A stretch of 64,000 bases of DNA from Saccharopolyspora ipomoeae (GCF_029952525.1 NZ_JASAOF010000001.1:248001-312000), one strand, 5' to 3'; shown: positions 51,079-60,644, numbered from the stretch's first letter. Program-made: numbers and translations. Notes: a model not told the origin generated them from the letters alone.

Positions 51079-52698
51079 TTACGCGAGCTCGTCGTCTTCG
51101 GGGTTGTGCTGGAAGATCGTCCGGCCGCGCAGGACCGTGCGCAGGCAGCGCGGCATCGGCGCCTGCGGCGAGAGGTCCGGCAGCGGCGGCACGCCCGAAC
51201 GCGGATCGGTCGACCAGCGCTGCACCCGCGAATCGGTGGCGGCCACCACGAGCTCACCGGCGTCCCACACGGCGTAGGTGGCGGGAGCCCCGGGCACCAG
51301 CGTCCCGGTCACACCGTCGTCGACCCCGGCGGCGCGCCAGCCGCCCCGGGTGTGCGCGGTGAACGCGGCGCGCGGCGAGATCCCGAACCCGTCGGTGCGG
51401 TGGTTCACCGCGGCCTGCACCGACCGCCACGGGTCCACCGGCGTCACCGGCGCGTCCGACCCCAGCGCCAGCAGCACCCCGTGGGCGGCCAGCTGCGAGA
51501 ACGGGTTGAGCAGGGTGCCGCGCGGCAGGCCCAGCCGGCGCGCGTACATGTCGTCGTCACCGCCCCAGGCGGCGTCGAAACCGGGCTGCACCGAGGCGAC
51601 CACGCCGTAGGAACCGAGCTCGGCGGCCTGCTCCTCGTCGATCATCTCCAGGTGCTCCAGGCGGTGCCGCACGCTCGCCAGCGCGGGCGCGCCGACGACT
51701 TCGGCGGCCTTGCGGAACCCCGCGCACACCTCGGCGACCCCGGCGTCGCCGATGACGTGGAACCCGGCCTGGATCCCGGCCCGGGTGCAGGCCACCAGGT
51801 GTTCCGCGACCGCGTCGGCGTCGAGGTAGAGCACTCCCGCCGTGGACGGGTCGTCGGTGTAGGGCTCGCTCAGCGCGGCGGTGCGGGAACCGACGGCGCC
51901 GTCGACGAACAGGTCCCCGGCCAGGCCGCGAGCACCGAGATCGCGGGCGCGCTCGACGGCGCCCAGCTCACCCCAGTAGCCGACGACCTCGGGCACCCCG
52001 CCCTGCTGCGACAGCGCGAGCAGCTCCACCAGGTCCTCGGCACCGGAGATGTCCGGCCCGGCGCACTCGTGCACGCAGGCCACACCGCGGGCGGCGGCCT
52101 GCTGCAGGAAGGCCAGCTGCGCCTCCTTGCGCTGGCCCGAGCCCAGCGCGTCGCGGGCGGCGCGGCGCACGTGGTGGTGCGCGGCGCGGGTCAGCGGCCC
52201 GTAGTCGCTCCAGCCCTCGGCGCCGCGGGCCAGCGGGTCGAGGTTGACCAGCGCGGTCGACACCAGCGCGGAGTGCACGTCGATGCGCGAGAGGTACACC
52301 GGGGCGCCACCGGAAGCGGTGTCGATCTCCTCGCGCGTCGGGGGTCTCCGCTCGGGCCACCAGGTCTCGTCCCAGCCGTGCCCCCACACCAGGGCGCCCG
52401 GGTACTCGGCCACGTGGTCGCGCAGCGCGTGCAGGAACTCCGTCAGCGAAGCGCAGCCGGTCAGGTCCAGGCCGCGCAGCAGCAGACCGGTGGAGGTGGC
52501 GTGCACGTGGGAGTCGACGAAGGCGGGAGTGACGAACGCGCCTTCGAGGTCGACGACCTCGGCATCAGGGTGCAGCGCACGGCCGACCTCGTCGGCGCCG
52601 AGCCACGAGACGACGCCGTCGGTGACGGCCATCGCGGTGGCGGCGGCGTCGGCGGGCGAGTGGATTCGGCCGCCGAGCAACAACGTGGTCTCGGGCAT
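51079..52698 (-). CDS. Amidohydrolase family 3 (YtcJ-like) protein
   Basis: Metal-dependent hydrolase of 539 residues. Metal-binding HxH in FVDSHVHATS, later FHVIGDAGVAEVC, HRLEHLEM and GSDAPVTPVDPW, with the beta-sandwich domain split between the two ends. The family includes N-substituted formamide deformylases and other amidases; most YtcJ-like members have no known substrate. It lies just upstream of hrpB on the same strand. Confidence 0.87.
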   Translation of the reverse strand: MPETTLLLGGRIHSPADAAATAMAVTDGVVSWLGADEVGRALHPDAEVVDLEGAFVTPAFVDSHVHATSTGLLLRGLDLTGCASLTEFLHALRDHVAEYPGALVWGHGWDETWWPERRPPTREEIDTASGGAPVYLSRIDVHSALVSTALVNLDPLARGAEGWSDYGPLTRAAHHHVRRAARDALGSGQRKEAQLAFLQQAAARGVACVHECAGPDISGAEDLVELLALSQQGGVPEVVGYWGELGAVERARDLGARGLAGDLFVDGAVGSRTAALSEPYTDDPSTAGVLYLDADAVAEHLVACTRAGIQAGFHVIGDAGVAEVCAGFRKAAEVVGAPALASVRHRLEHLEMIDEEQAAELGSYGVVASVQPGFDAAWGGDDDMYARRLGLPRGTLLNPFSQLAAHGVLLALGSDAPVTPVDPWRSVQAAVNHRTDGFGISPRAAFTAHTRGGWRAAGVDDGVTGTLVPGAPATYAVWDAGELVVAATDSRVQRWSTDPRSGVPPLPDLSPQAPMPRCLRTVLRGRTIFQHNPEDDELA

Positions 52699-52922
52699 GT
52701 CCTTCGTGCTTTCCGCGTTCCGGGGTTCAACTGCGCAGTCCGCTCACGCCGGGCGGCTCAAGGCGCCGATCCCGTGATCGAACTCAGCCCCCGATCCGCA
52801 CCGGCAACGATCGTTCTGACGAGCTTACCCGCACTAACCGCCCGGCCTTGAACCTGTCGCGATAACCGTGAACGCCAAGCTCAGGCCCCGCTCCAGGCGG
52901 CGCGCACCCGGAAGCGATCCGG

Positions 52923-53462
52923 TCAGCGCTGCGGCGGCTCGTCGAGGCGCTCGGAGCGGACCGGCTGCGGCGGCAGGATGATCGGGGTGTCACGCGGCGG
53001 GGTGTCGTCGGTCTCGTCGACGACCTCGCCGTCGATGAAGTCGCCCTGACGGCCGCCGCCGCGGTGGAACCGCTGCTGGTGCAACCACACCTGGTCCTGC
53101 ATCTGCTTGGCGCGCTTCTCGGCGGCGCGCATCATGCGCTTGCGCACGACCGCCCTGGTCGGCGGCAGGAGCAGCAGGAGCCCGGCGACGTCGCTGAGGA
53201 ACCCGGGCAGCACGATCAGCAGGCCACCGGCCGCGATGAGCATGCCGTCGGAGATCTCCTTGTCGGCGGACCTGCGCATCCTGGCGGCCTCGCGGACCTC
53301 GGCGAGGGTGCGGCGCCCCTCGCGGCGCAGCAGCCAGCTGCCCAGGACCGCGCCCAGCACGAGCAGGCCGAGCGTGGGCAGCAGCCCGATCGCCTGACCC
53401 ATCGCGATCAGCACGGCGAGTTCGGCGACCCCGGCGATGAGGAGCAGCACGAGGATCGGCAC
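52923..53462 (-). CDS. fxsA: FxsA-family membrane protein
   Basis: Protein of 179 residues with four hydrophobic segments in the first 110 residues (ILVLLLIAGVAELAVLIAMG, LGLLVLGAVLGSWLL, GGLLIVLPGFLSDVAGLLLLL) and a polar, proline-rich tail. GGLLIVLPGFLSDVAGLLLL is the FxsA signature; in E. coli the protein counters phage exclusion by F, but the general role is unknown. The GTG at 53462 has GGAGG seven bases upstream and is preferred over a longer reading. Confidence 0.87.
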   Translation of the reverse strand: MPILVLLLIAGVAELAVLIAMGQAIGLLPTLGLLVLGAVLGSWLLRREGRRTLAEVREAARMRRSADKEISDGMLIAAGGLLIVLPGFLSDVAGLLLLLPPTRAVVRKRMMRAAEKRAKQMQDQVWLHQQRFHRGGGRQGDFIDGEVVDETDDTPPRDTPIILPPQPVRSERLDEPPQR

Positions 53463-53641
53463 CCAGGACCTCCAGTAGACACAGGCGTTGCACCCCGTCC
53501 AACGAACGACGGGCCGGAAATTCTCCCAAACCACCCCGGGACATTTCCGGCGAACCTCACAACGCCCGGGCGGGACCCCGCGACCCGCCGCGACCGCAGG
53601 TGCCGGTGGGCGGCCGGGGGCGGCTTCGTAGACTCACGGTG

Positions 53642-54709
53642 ATGCGGGCGCACAAGTCGAAATCGCTCATCCTCCTGCTCGTGGGAAGTCTGCTGGCCCT
53701 CGCGGTGCTGATCAGCGACCAGTACCTGCCGAGTCTGCCGCTGCAACCCAAGCAGCTGCCGGCCGCCGTGGTGACGGTCGGTGACTCCACGCTGTCCGGT
53801 GAAGGTGGCGGCAACTACGTCGCGGGCACCAACGGCGAGAACGACAACTGGTGCCACCGCTCCCCCGCCGCCCCGGTCAACCAGCTGCGCCTGCCGCCGG
53901 AGGTGACCCGGATCAACCTGGCCTGCTCCGGTGCCCGCACCGAGTCGCTGCTCAGCGACCAGGAGTTCGTCGGGGCCGAGAAGTCCCAGTCGGTGCAGCT
54001 GGCCGAGCTGGCCCAGCGGTACCGGATCACCGACGTCGTAGTGCAGATCGGCGCCAACGACGACCCGGGCTTCACCGAGGTGGTCAACCAGTGCGTGGAG
54101 TCCTGGGCCCGCCGCGCCCCGCAGGGCTGCGCGACGCAGCTGCAGGACCGGTGGCCGCAGCGGGTGGAGCGGATGGAGCCCAAGGCTCTCGCGGCGGTGC
54201 ACGACATCCGCGCGGCGATGGACAGCGCCGGCTACACGCCCACCAGCTATCAGCTGATCGTGCAGTCCTACGCGTCCCCGGTGGGCCCGGAGGTGCGGCC
54301 GGAGCTGCAGGGCCTGTCCGGGTGCCCGTTCCAGCCGAGCGACCTGGCGTGGATCCGCGACGTCGGCGTGCCGCAGCTCTCCGACGGGCTGCACGACGTG
54401 GCCCGCCAGGCCGGTGCGCGGTTCCTGGACCTCTCGCGGGCGGGCCACGGCCACGAGGCGTGCACCGGTGATCCGCGGACCGCGAGCGACGAGTGGTTCA
54501 CCCGGCTCACGGTGGACTGGGAAGCGCTCAAGGACGAGCAGCGCGCACCGCACGCGATGCAGGAGTCCTTCCACGCCAACGCCGCCGGCCACGCCCAGCT
54601 GGCCCGCTGCCTCGGCGAGTTCCTGGCCACCACCGAGCCCGGCGCGGCCTGCCTGCCCGACGAGCGCGGCAACCTCACGGCCGTGCCGCTCGCCGACGCC
54701 CACCGGTGA
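53642..54709 (+). CDS. Membrane-anchored or secreted SGNH hydrolase
   Basis: Protein of 355 residues. Residues 8-28 form a signal peptide or anchor. SGNH blocks are clear: VGDSTLSGEGGGNYVAG (nucleophile Ser), LACSGARTESLL, IGANDDPGF and FHANAAGHAQLA (catalytic His), with several Cys that may form disulfides as in extracellular actinobacterial esterases. The ATG at 53642 was chosen because the hydrophobic segment follows at a usual distance. It is unlike the cytoplasmic SGNH protein at 43556. Probable ester or lipid hydrolase at the cell surface. Confidence 0.87.
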   Translation: MRAHKSKSLILLLVGSLLALAVLISDQYLPSLPLQPKQLPAAVVTVGDSTLSGEGGGNYVAGTNGENDNWCHRSPAAPVNQLRLPPEVTRINLACSGARTESLLSDQEFVGAEKSQSVQLAELAQRYRITDVVVQIGANDDPGFTEVVNQCVESWARRAPQGCATQLQDRWPQRVERMEPKALAAVHDIRAAMDSAGYTPTSYQLIVQSYASPVGPEVRPELQGLSGCPFQPSDLAWIRDVGVPQLSDGLHDVARQAGARFLDLSRAGHGHEACTGDPRTASDEWFTRLTVDWEALKDEQRAPHAMQESFHANAAGHAQLARCLGEFLATTEPGAACLPDERGNLTAVPLADAHR

Positions 54710-54743
54710 ACCGGACCGCGCCCCACGAGCGCGGTTTCGCGAA

Positions 54744-55214
54744 TCAGATTGCGGGCGGCCGGTTCTCGAACGGCGTGGACAGCACGACGGTGGTGCGGGT
54801 CGAGACCTTCGCGGCCTCGCGGATCTGGCGCAGCAGGTCCTCCAGCCCCAGCGGCGAGGCCACCCGGACCTGCAGGATGTAGGACTCGTCACCGGCGACC
54901 GAGTAGCAGGACTCGATTTCCGGCAGGTGCTGCAGCCGCTGCGGGTAGTCGTCCGGGGCGGCCGGGTCGATCGGGGTCAGCGAGATGAACGCGGTCAGCG
55001 GCAGACCGATCTGCTCACCGTCCACCTTGGCCGTGTAGCCCTGCAGCGCGCCCCGCTGCTCCAGCCGCCGGACGCGCTGGTGCACGGCCGACACGCTGAG
55101 CCCGACGCGCTCGGCCAGCTCGGTGAAGCTGCATCGGCCGTCGCGCGCGAGCTCGCGCAGGATCGCCCGGTCGGTGGCCTCCAGGGCACCCGGGCCGGTG
55201 TTCCGTTCGCTCAC
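54744..55214 (-). CDS. Lrp/AsnC-family regulator, second
   Basis: Regulator of 156 residues with helix-turn-helix ELAERVGLSVSAVHQRVRRL and a RAM domain (ESCYSVAGDESYILQVRVA). The GTG start overlaps the stop of the M24 peptidase gene by four bases, so the two are co-translated. That link suggests control tied to amino acid or dipeptide supply. Distinct from the Lrp protein at 33083. Confidence 0.88.
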   Translation of the reverse strand: MSERNTGPGALEATDRAILRELARDGRCSFTELAERVGLSVSAVHQRVRRLEQRGALQGYTAKVDGEQIGLPLTAFISLTPIDPAAPDDYPQRLQHLPEIESCYSVAGDESYILQVRVASPLGLEDLLRQIREAAKVSTRTTVVLSTPFENRPPAI

Positions 55215-56344
55215 GCCGGCAGCACCACCAGCTCGTGCGGCTGGTTGTTCACGCTCTCCACGCCGTCCTCGGTGACGATCACGATGTCCTCGATCCGCGC
55301 ACCCCACTTGCCCTGCTGGTAGATGCCGGGCTCGACGCTGAACGCCATGCCCGCTTCGAGGACCAGGTCGTTGCCGCCGACGACGTAGGGCTCCTCGTGC
55401 ACGTCGAGGCCGATGCCGTGACCGGTCCGGTGCACGAAGTTCTCACCGAAGCCCGCCGCGGCGATGGGCTCGCGGGCGGCGGCGTCGATGGACTCGGCGG
55501 TGGCGCCGGGCCGCACGGCGGCGACGGCGGCGCGCTGCGCGGCCTGCAGGACCGCGTAGGTCTCGCGCACGTCGGCCCCGGAGGGCTCGCCGACGGCGTA
55601 GGTGCGGGTGCAGTCGGAGTTGTAGCCGCTGGCGATCGGTCCGCCGATGTCGATGACCACCACGTCACCGCGCTCGATCACCCGGTCGGACACCGAGTGG
55701 TGCGGGCTGGCGCCGTTGGGGCCGGAGCCGACGATGATGAAGGCGGCCTCGGTGTGCCCCTCGGCGATGATGGCCTCGCCGATGTCGGCGCCGACCTCGG
55801 CTTCGGTGCGGCCGGGCTTGAGGAACTCCGCCATCCGGGCGTGCACCCGGTCGATCGCGGCACCGGCGTCGCGCAGCGCCTGCAGCTCGGTGGCGTCCTT
55901 GCGCATCCGCAGCTCGCGCAGCACCGGCGAGGCCAGCACCTGCTCGGTGTCGGGGAGCGCGCCGCGCAGCGGGATCGTGTGCAGCGCGGGCATCGCGTCG
56001 GCCACCGCGATGCGCGAGGGCGTGCCCAGCAGGTCGGCCACGATCCGGTGCGAGTCCTGGCCGTCGACCCAGGTCACGACCTCGATGCCGAGGCCGTCGA
56101 GCGGCACGTCGGCGTACCCGGGGGCCTCCAGCTTGGGCACCACGAGGGCGGGTCGGCCGTCGGCGGGCAGCACCAGGCAGGTCAGCCGCTCGTGCGACTC
56201 ACCTCCGGCGCCCAGCAGATAGCGAAGGTCGGAGCCGGGCGTGATCAGCAGCGCGTCCAGGTCGGAGGCGGCAGCGGTTTCCGCGGCACGGGTCAGGCGC
56301 GCGGCGAGCACGGCGGGGTCCTGCTTCAACGAGACGGTGGCCAT
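55211..56344 (-). CDS. M24-family Xaa-Pro dipeptidase/aminopeptidase
   Basis: Metallopeptidase of 377 residues with a creatinase-like N-terminal domain (1-150) and the pita-bread catalytic domain. Metal ligands lie in VVVIDIGGPIASGYNSDCTRT, the His of RTGHGIGLDVHEEP, SVEPGIY and GARIEDIVIV. It cleaves X-Pro bonds. GTGA overlap with a downstream Lrp-type gene. No signal peptide, so cytoplasmic. Confidence 0.92.
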   Translation of the reverse strand: MATVSLKQDPAVLAARLTRAAETAAASDLDALLITPGSDLRYLLGAGGESHERLTCLVLPADGRPALVVPKLEAPGYADVPLDGLGIEVVTWVDGQDSHRIVADLLGTPSRIAVADAMPALHTIPLRGALPDTEQVLASPVLRELRMRKDATELQALRDAGAAIDRVHARMAEFLKPGRTEAEVGADIGEAIIAEGHTEAAFIIVGSGPNGASPHHSVSDRVIERGDVVVIDIGGPIASGYNSDCTRTYAVGEPSGADVRETYAVLQAAQRAAVAAVRPGATAESIDAAAREPIAAAGFGENFVHRTGHGIGLDVHEEPYVVGGNDLVLEAGMAFSVEPGIYQQGKWGARIEDIVIVTEDGVESVNNQPHELVVLPA

Positions 56345-56452
56345 GGTCCAAGCCTAATCCCGGCGGGGTTGTCCGCCGACCGGCGCCCGGTGGTTCCCCG
56401 CCTCGTCATCGGCCCCGGTGATCCGGGCGTCCGGCGCCTTCGAGCACGGCCG

Positions 56453-56506
56453 GACAGGCGACGTCCCCCCACCCGAGGTCGTCGTGGTGGCGGTAAGTCG
56501 CCTGTC
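56453..56506 (-). terminator. Possible terminator of the fructose PTS operon
   Basis: Arms GACAGGCGAC and GTCGCCTGTC with a 34-nt gap lie about 80 bp after the ptsH stop. The arms are perfect but far apart, so the assignment is weak. Confidence 0.3.
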
Positions 56507-56553
56507 TCGCACCCGGTTCACGGTCGCGGACCGCGGACCGGGTCAGGCCGATC

Positions 56554-56592
56554 GAATCAGGCGGCTCAAATCAGGCGGCTCGAATCAGGCGG
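56554..56592. repeat. 14-bp tandem repeat at the ptsH stop
   Basis: Two full units and one partial unit of (G/A)AATCAGGCGGCTC. The last unit covers the ptsH stop codon, so each further unit presents a TGA in the same frame on the minus strand only if the period allows; with 14 bp it does not. Likely a slippage product. Confidence 0.7.
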
Positions 56593-56860
56593 GGGCCTTG
56601 TCCAGGTCCTGCTCCAGCAGCGCGGCGAGCTCGTCGAGCGAGGTCTCGTCGGCGCAGGTCAGCTCGACCTCCTCGCCGTGGTGGGCGGCGAGGCCCATCA
56701 CGCCGAGGACGCTGGCCGCGTCGACCGGTTCGCCGGCCACGCCGTCGACGACCTTCGCGATCGTGACGGACTCGGAGCGGGATGCCGCGGCCTGGGCGAA
56801 CAGGGCGGCGGGGCGGGCGTGCAGGCCGACGGAGGCGGCGATGCGGACGCGGCGGTGCAT
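56585..56860 (-). CDS. ptsH: Phosphocarrier protein HPr
   Basis: Protein of 91 residues. The active-site histidine is His14 in SVGLHARPAALFAQ; the region VDAASVLGVMGL around Ser50 corresponds to the regulatory serine segment of HPr. It takes phosphate from enzyme I and gives it to the fructose EIIA. It is the last gene in the fru operon, 46 bp after the EIIBC gene. Confidence 0.95.
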   Translation of the reverse strand: MHRRVRIAASVGLHARPAALFAQAAASRSESVTIAKVVDGVAGEPVDAASVLGVMGLAAHHGEEVELTCADETSLDELAALLEQDLDKAPA

Positions 56861-56906
56861 GCGGATTCCTCTCGGAAGTCGTTGGGGTGGAAGGCGTTCC
56901 GACGGC

Positions 56907-58385
56907 TCAGGCGGCGACGGGCTCGGCGGTTTCGGCGGCCCGCTCGGCGGCGGGTTCCCCCGCGGGCCGACCGATCCGCTTGGCGACCAGCACCGCGGCG
57001 GCGGAGACGACCACGCCGATCACGATCGCGGCCAGGTACGGCAGCGGGTTGCCCACCAGCGGGGTCACGAAGATGCCGCCGTGCGGGGCGCGCAGCGTGG
57101 CGCCGAAGCTCATCGACAGCGCACCCGTGGTGGCCGCGCCGATCACGGTGGACGGGATGACCCGCAGCGGGTCGGCGGCGGCGAACGGGATGGCGCCCTC
57201 GGTGATGAACGAGGCGCCCAGCAGCCACGCGGTGCGGCCGTTGGCCCGCTCGGCCGGGGTGAACAGGCCACCGCGCACGGCCGAGGCCAGCGCGAGCGCC
57301 AGCGGCGGCACCATGCCCGCGGCCATCACCGCGGCCATGATCTCCAGCGAGGTCGTGTTGCCGATGCTCAGGCCGCCGACGGCGAACGTGTAGGCGACCT
57401 TGTTGATCGGACCGCCCATGTCGAAGGCGATCATCGCTCCCAGCAGCGCACCGAGCAGGGCCGCGTTGGCCCCGGACAACCCGGTCAGCCAGTCGGTCAG
57501 CGCGGTCATGGCCAGCGCGATCGGCTTGCCGACGACCACGAACATCAGGATGCCGACCACCAGCGTGCCCAGCAGCGGCAGCACCACCACCGGCATGATC
57601 CCGGCGATCCCGCGCGGGACCTTGACGGTCTTGAGCCCGGCGATCACCGCACCGGCGAGCAGACCCGCGACCAGTCCGCCGAGGAACCCGGCGCCGACGG
57701 TCACGGCGATGGCGCCGCCGACGAAACCGGGGGCGATGGCAGGTCGGTCGGCGATCGCGAAGGCGATGAACCCGGCCAGCACCGGCACCAGGAACTCGAA
57801 GGCGGCCGAGCCGATCTGGTTGGCCAGCGCAGCCCAGGAGACCAGGCTGGTCGCGTCGAAGTGGTCGGTGACCGGCGGGGCGTCGGTGATCTGGTAGCCG
57901 CCGAGCGCGAAGCTCAGCGCGATCAGCAGACCGCCCGCGGCCACGAACGGGATCATGTAGCTGACGCCGGTCATGAGCCACTGCCGCAGCCGGCTGCCGA
58001 ACCCGGCACCGGCGGCGACCTTGCTGGACAGCGCGGGCTCAGCGGGTTCGGCGGGCTCCGCGGACCCCGGCTCGGGGGCCTCCGCGGCGGCCTCGGCGGC
58101 GCGGGTCAGCAGCGCGGGCGCGTCGTTGATGGCCTGCTTGACGGGGACCTCGACGATCGGCTTGCCGGCGAAGCGCTCCCGGTCCCGCACGCCCACGTCG
58201 ACGGCGAAGATCACCGCGTCGGCGCTGCGGATGTCCTCTGCCGACAGCGGGGTCGATCCGGCGGAGCCCTGGGTCTCGACCTTCAGCTCGGCACCGGCGT
58301 CGGCGGCCGCCTGTTCGAGGGCCTCGGCGGCCATGTAGGTGTGCGCGATCCCGGTCGGGCAGGCGGTGATGGCCACGTACTTCAC
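56907..58385 (-). CDS. PTS fructose-specific enzyme IIBC
   Basis: Permease of 492 residues. The EIIB domain (1-100) has the phospho-cysteine Cys9 in TACPTGIAHT. An Ala/Glu/Pro-rich linker leads to the EIIC membrane domain (from about residue 130), with FDMGGPINKVAYTF and SFITEGAIPFAAADPLRVIPS typical of fructose EIIC. It imports fructose as fructose 1-phosphate. Its ATG overlaps the EIIA stop (ATGA). Confidence 0.94.
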   Translation of the reverse strand: MKYVAITACPTGIAHTYMAAEALEQAAADAGAELKVETQGSAGSTPLSAEDIRSADAVIFAVDVGVRDRERFAGKPIVEVPVKQAINDAPALLTRAAEAAAEAPEPGSAEPAEPAEPALSSKVAAGAGFGSRLRQWLMTGVSYMIPFVAAGGLLIALSFALGGYQITDAPPVTDHFDATSLVSWAALANQIGSAAFEFLVPVLAGFIAFAIADRPAIAPGFVGGAIAVTVGAGFLGGLVAGLLAGAVIAGLKTVKVPRGIAGIMPVVVLPLLGTLVVGILMFVVVGKPIALAMTALTDWLTGLSGANAALLGALLGAMIAFDMGGPINKVAYTFAVGGLSIGNTTSLEIMAAVMAAGMVPPLALALASAVRGGLFTPAERANGRTAWLLGASFITEGAIPFAAADPLRVIPSTVIGAATTGALSMSFGATLRAPHGGIFVTPLVGNPLPYLAAIVIGVVVSAAAVLVAKRIGRPAGEPAAERAAETAEPVAA

Positions 58386-58834
58386 GGTGCGACCTCCTCG
58401 CTGATGTAGGCGGCCAGCTCGGCCGGGTCGGTGGCCTCGGCGAGCGTCGTCTTGAACTGGGCGCGCACGAGGCGGCGCGCGAGCGCGGCCAGCACGGTCA
58501 TGTGCTGCTCACCGCCACCTTCCGGGGCGGCGATCAGGAAGATCAGCTTGGCGGGTCCGTCCTCGGCGCCGAAGTCCACGCCCGCGCTGCTGCGGCCGAA
58601 GGCCAGCGACGGCGCGGTCACCGCGGTGGAGCGGCAGTGCGGGATGCCGATGCCGCCCTCCAGGCCGGTCGGCATCTGCGCCTCGCGGGCGTCGATGTCG
58701 GCCAGGAAGGTTTCGAGGTCGGTGACGCGGCCGGCGTCCACCAGCCGCTGGGCCAGTTCGCGGACCACGGCCCGCCGGTCGGTGCCGGACAGCTCCAGCT
58801 CGACGAGGTCCCGGGTGATCAGTTCGGTTGTCAT
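58382..58834 (-). CDS. PTS fructose-specific enzyme IIA
   Basis: Single-domain EIIA of 150 residues, with the phospho-histidine His66 in GGIGIPHCRS. It carries phosphate from HPr to the EIIB domain of the downstream gene. In many bacteria it is fused to EIIBC or HPr; here it is separate. It overlaps fruK upstream and EIIBC downstream by four bases each. Confidence 0.93.
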   Translation of the reverse strand: MTTELITRDLVELELSGTDRRAVVRELAQRLVDAGRVTDLETFLADIDAREAQMPTGLEGGIGIPHCRSTAVTAPSLAFGRSSAGVDFGAEDGPAKLIFLIAAPEGGGEQHMTVLAALARRLVRAQFKTTLAEATDPAELAAYISEEVAP

Positions 58835-59775
58835 GCAGCCACTCCGCTGAGGCTCACTGTTGCGTCCACTGCGTCCACCCGCACGCGCTGCGGGTGGACG
58901 TCGTTCAATCCGGGCATGCGGCTTCCCGCGAGCCCGACGGCGGCCGTGCCGTAGGCGACGGCGCTGCGCAGCGCCGCCTCCCCGACCGCGCTCTCGCGCA
59001 GGAACCCGGCGAGCATCGCGTCACCGGCGCCCACGGTGCTGCGCACCTCGGCGGCGGCGCTCGTCGCGTGCAGGGCGCCGGCTGCGCTCACCAGCACCGC
59101 GCCCAGCTCCCCGAGGCTGACCAGCACGGTGCCCACCCCGTCGGCCCGCAGCCGGTGGGCGACGTCGAGCACGTCCCCGAGGTCGCGCAGCGGGCCACCC
59201 GCCAGGTCGGCGAGTTCGGCGAGGTTCGGTTTGATCAGGTCGGGGGCCGCCTCGCAGGCCAGCGCCAGCGGCGGGCCGGAGGCGTCCACGGCGACCCGGG
59301 TGCCCGCGGCGCGGGCCGCGCCGACGAGCCGGGCGTGCAGGTCGGGCGGGCAGCCGTCGGGCAGGCTCCCGCAGGTCACCAGCCATTCGGCGCGCCCGGC
59401 GAGCTCGATCACCGAGGTCTCCAGCGCGGCGATCTCGGCTTCGGTGAGGCGCGGTCCGGGCTCGTTGAACTTGCTGGTGGTGCCGTCGGCCTCCACGACC
59501 GCGATGTTGCTGCGGGTCGCGGCGTTCACCGGGACCTCCACGACCGGAACCGCTTCGGGCGCCAGCAATTCCGCCAGCCGGGCCCCTTCGGCTCCGCCGG
59601 AGGGCAGCACGGCCAGGGTGGGCACGCCCGCGGCAGCCAGGGCCCGGGCGACGTTCACGCCCTTGCCGCCCGGGTCGAGCTGCACCTGCTTGGCGCGGTG
59701 CACCTCGCCGGGCACCACCCGGTCGACCTGGACGGTGCGGTCGAGGCTGGGGTTGGGCGTCACGGTGACGATCAC
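58831..59775 (-). CDS. fruK: 1-phosphofructokinase
   Basis: PfkB-family kinase of 314 residues that makes fructose 1,6-bisphosphate from fructose 1-phosphate. N-terminal VTPNPSLDRTVQVD, the GGKGVNVARALA motif, and the catalytic signature VRSTVGAGDAMLAGFL near residue 250 are all present. Between the DeoR-type regulator and EIIA genes with four-base overlaps on both sides. Confidence 0.93.
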   Translation of the reverse strand: MIVTVTPNPSLDRTVQVDRVVPGEVHRAKQVQLDPGGKGVNVARALAAAGVPTLAVLPSGGAEGARLAELLAPEAVPVVEVPVNAATRSNIAVVEADGTTSKFNEPGPRLTEAEIAALETSVIELAGRAEWLVTCGSLPDGCPPDLHARLVGAARAAGTRVAVDASGPPLALACEAAPDLIKPNLAELADLAGGPLRDLGDVLDVAHRLRADGVGTVLVSLGELGAVLVSAAGALHATSAAAEVRSTVGAGDAMLAGFLRESAVGEAALRSAVAYGTAAVGLAGSRMPGLNDVHPQRVRVDAVDATVSLSGVAA

Positions 59776-60533
59776 GCCAGCACCACCTCCGCCTCGGTCC
59801 GCTGGAGCTCGTCGACGGCGGCCCGGTCGAGGCCGTCGTCGGTGATGACCCGGTCGATCTCGGACAGCTCGGCGAAGCGGCTGAACTGGTCGTCGCCGTA
59901 CTTGCTGTGGTCGGCCAGCAGCACGCGCTGCCTGCAGGCGGCGATCATCGCCGACTTCACCGCCGACTCGGCGGGGTCGGGCGTGGTGCAGCCGCGCGCG
60001 GCGGAGAAGCCGTTGGTGCCGAAGAAACCGACGTCGACGGTCAGCTGCCGGAGCACGTCCAGGGCCCAGGACTCGACGGTGGCGAGCGTGGTGCCGCGCA
60101 CCCGGCCGCCGAGCAGGTGCACGTTGACGCCGTTGCGGGCCGCCAGGAGGTTGGCGGCGGGCAGCGAGTTGGTGACCACGGTCAGCTCCCGGTCGGCGGG
60201 CAGCAGCGCGGCGAGCTTGGCGGTGGTGGTCCCTCCGTCGAGCAGCACGGTGCCCCGGGCCGGGACGTGGTCGAGGGCCGCCTTGGCGATGCGCTCCTTG
60301 GCCTCGGCGTTGGTCTGGTCGCGCAGCGGGACTCCGGGTTCGAAGTCGAGCCGTTCCACGGCGATGGCCCCGCCGTAGACGCGCCGCAGCAGGCCCTGCC
60401 GCTCCAGCGCGGCGAGGTCGCGGCGGATCGTCTCGGGTGCCACCTCGAACTCGGCCGCGGCGGCGGTGACGTCGATGCGCCCGTCCTGCCTCGCCCGCTG
60501 CGCCAGCAGCTGTTGGCGCTCCGCCCCGTACAT
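59772..60533 (-). CDS. DeoR-family regulator of the fructose operon
   Basis: Regulator of 253 residues: an N-terminal winged helix with the DeoR signature RQQLLAQRARQDGRIDVTAAAAEFEVAPETIRRDLAAL and a sugar-phosphate-binding domain with DGGTTTAKLAALLP and VTNSLPAANLL. First gene of the fru operon and divergent from ptsI; it probably responds to fructose 1-phosphate. It overlaps fruK by four bases. Confidence 0.92.
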   Translation of the reverse strand: MYGAERQQLLAQRARQDGRIDVTAAAAEFEVAPETIRRDLAALERQGLLRRVYGGAIAVERLDFEPGVPLRDQTNAEAKERIAKAALDHVPARGTVLLDGGTTTAKLAALLPADRELTVVTNSLPAANLLAARNGVNVHLLGGRVRGTTLATVESWALDVLRQLTVDVGFFGTNGFSAARGCTTPDPAESAVKSAMIAACRQRVLLADHSKYGDDQFSRFAELSEIDRVITDDGLDRAAVDELQRTEAEVVLA

Positions 60534-60644
60534 GCCCGTTTTCCTCCGCTTGGTGTTTGGTGTTGCCTGATTCTGCCTCTTGTTGTCATATTGTCAAGGC
60601 CTCGGGCCCACGAGGATTGAAGCTCGTCGCGTAGGGAGCAGTGC
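60534..60644. promoter_or_regulatory. Divergent promoter region of fru operon and ptsI
   Basis: The region is AT-richer than its surroundings. On the plus strand TTGCCT (60564-60569) and CATATT (60587-60592) are spaced 17 bp. On the minus strand TTGACA lies at 60597 down to 60592 with AGAATC 17 bp beyond. Direct repeats of TTGGTG (TTGGTGTTTGGTGTTG, 60550-60565) may be the DeoR-type operator. The two promoters overlap, so one bound repressor could control both. Confidence 0.55.

Noticed and set aside
56554-56592. Short tandem repeat as a CRISPR array
   Set aside because: The units are contiguous without spacers and only 14 bp long; no cas genes are present.
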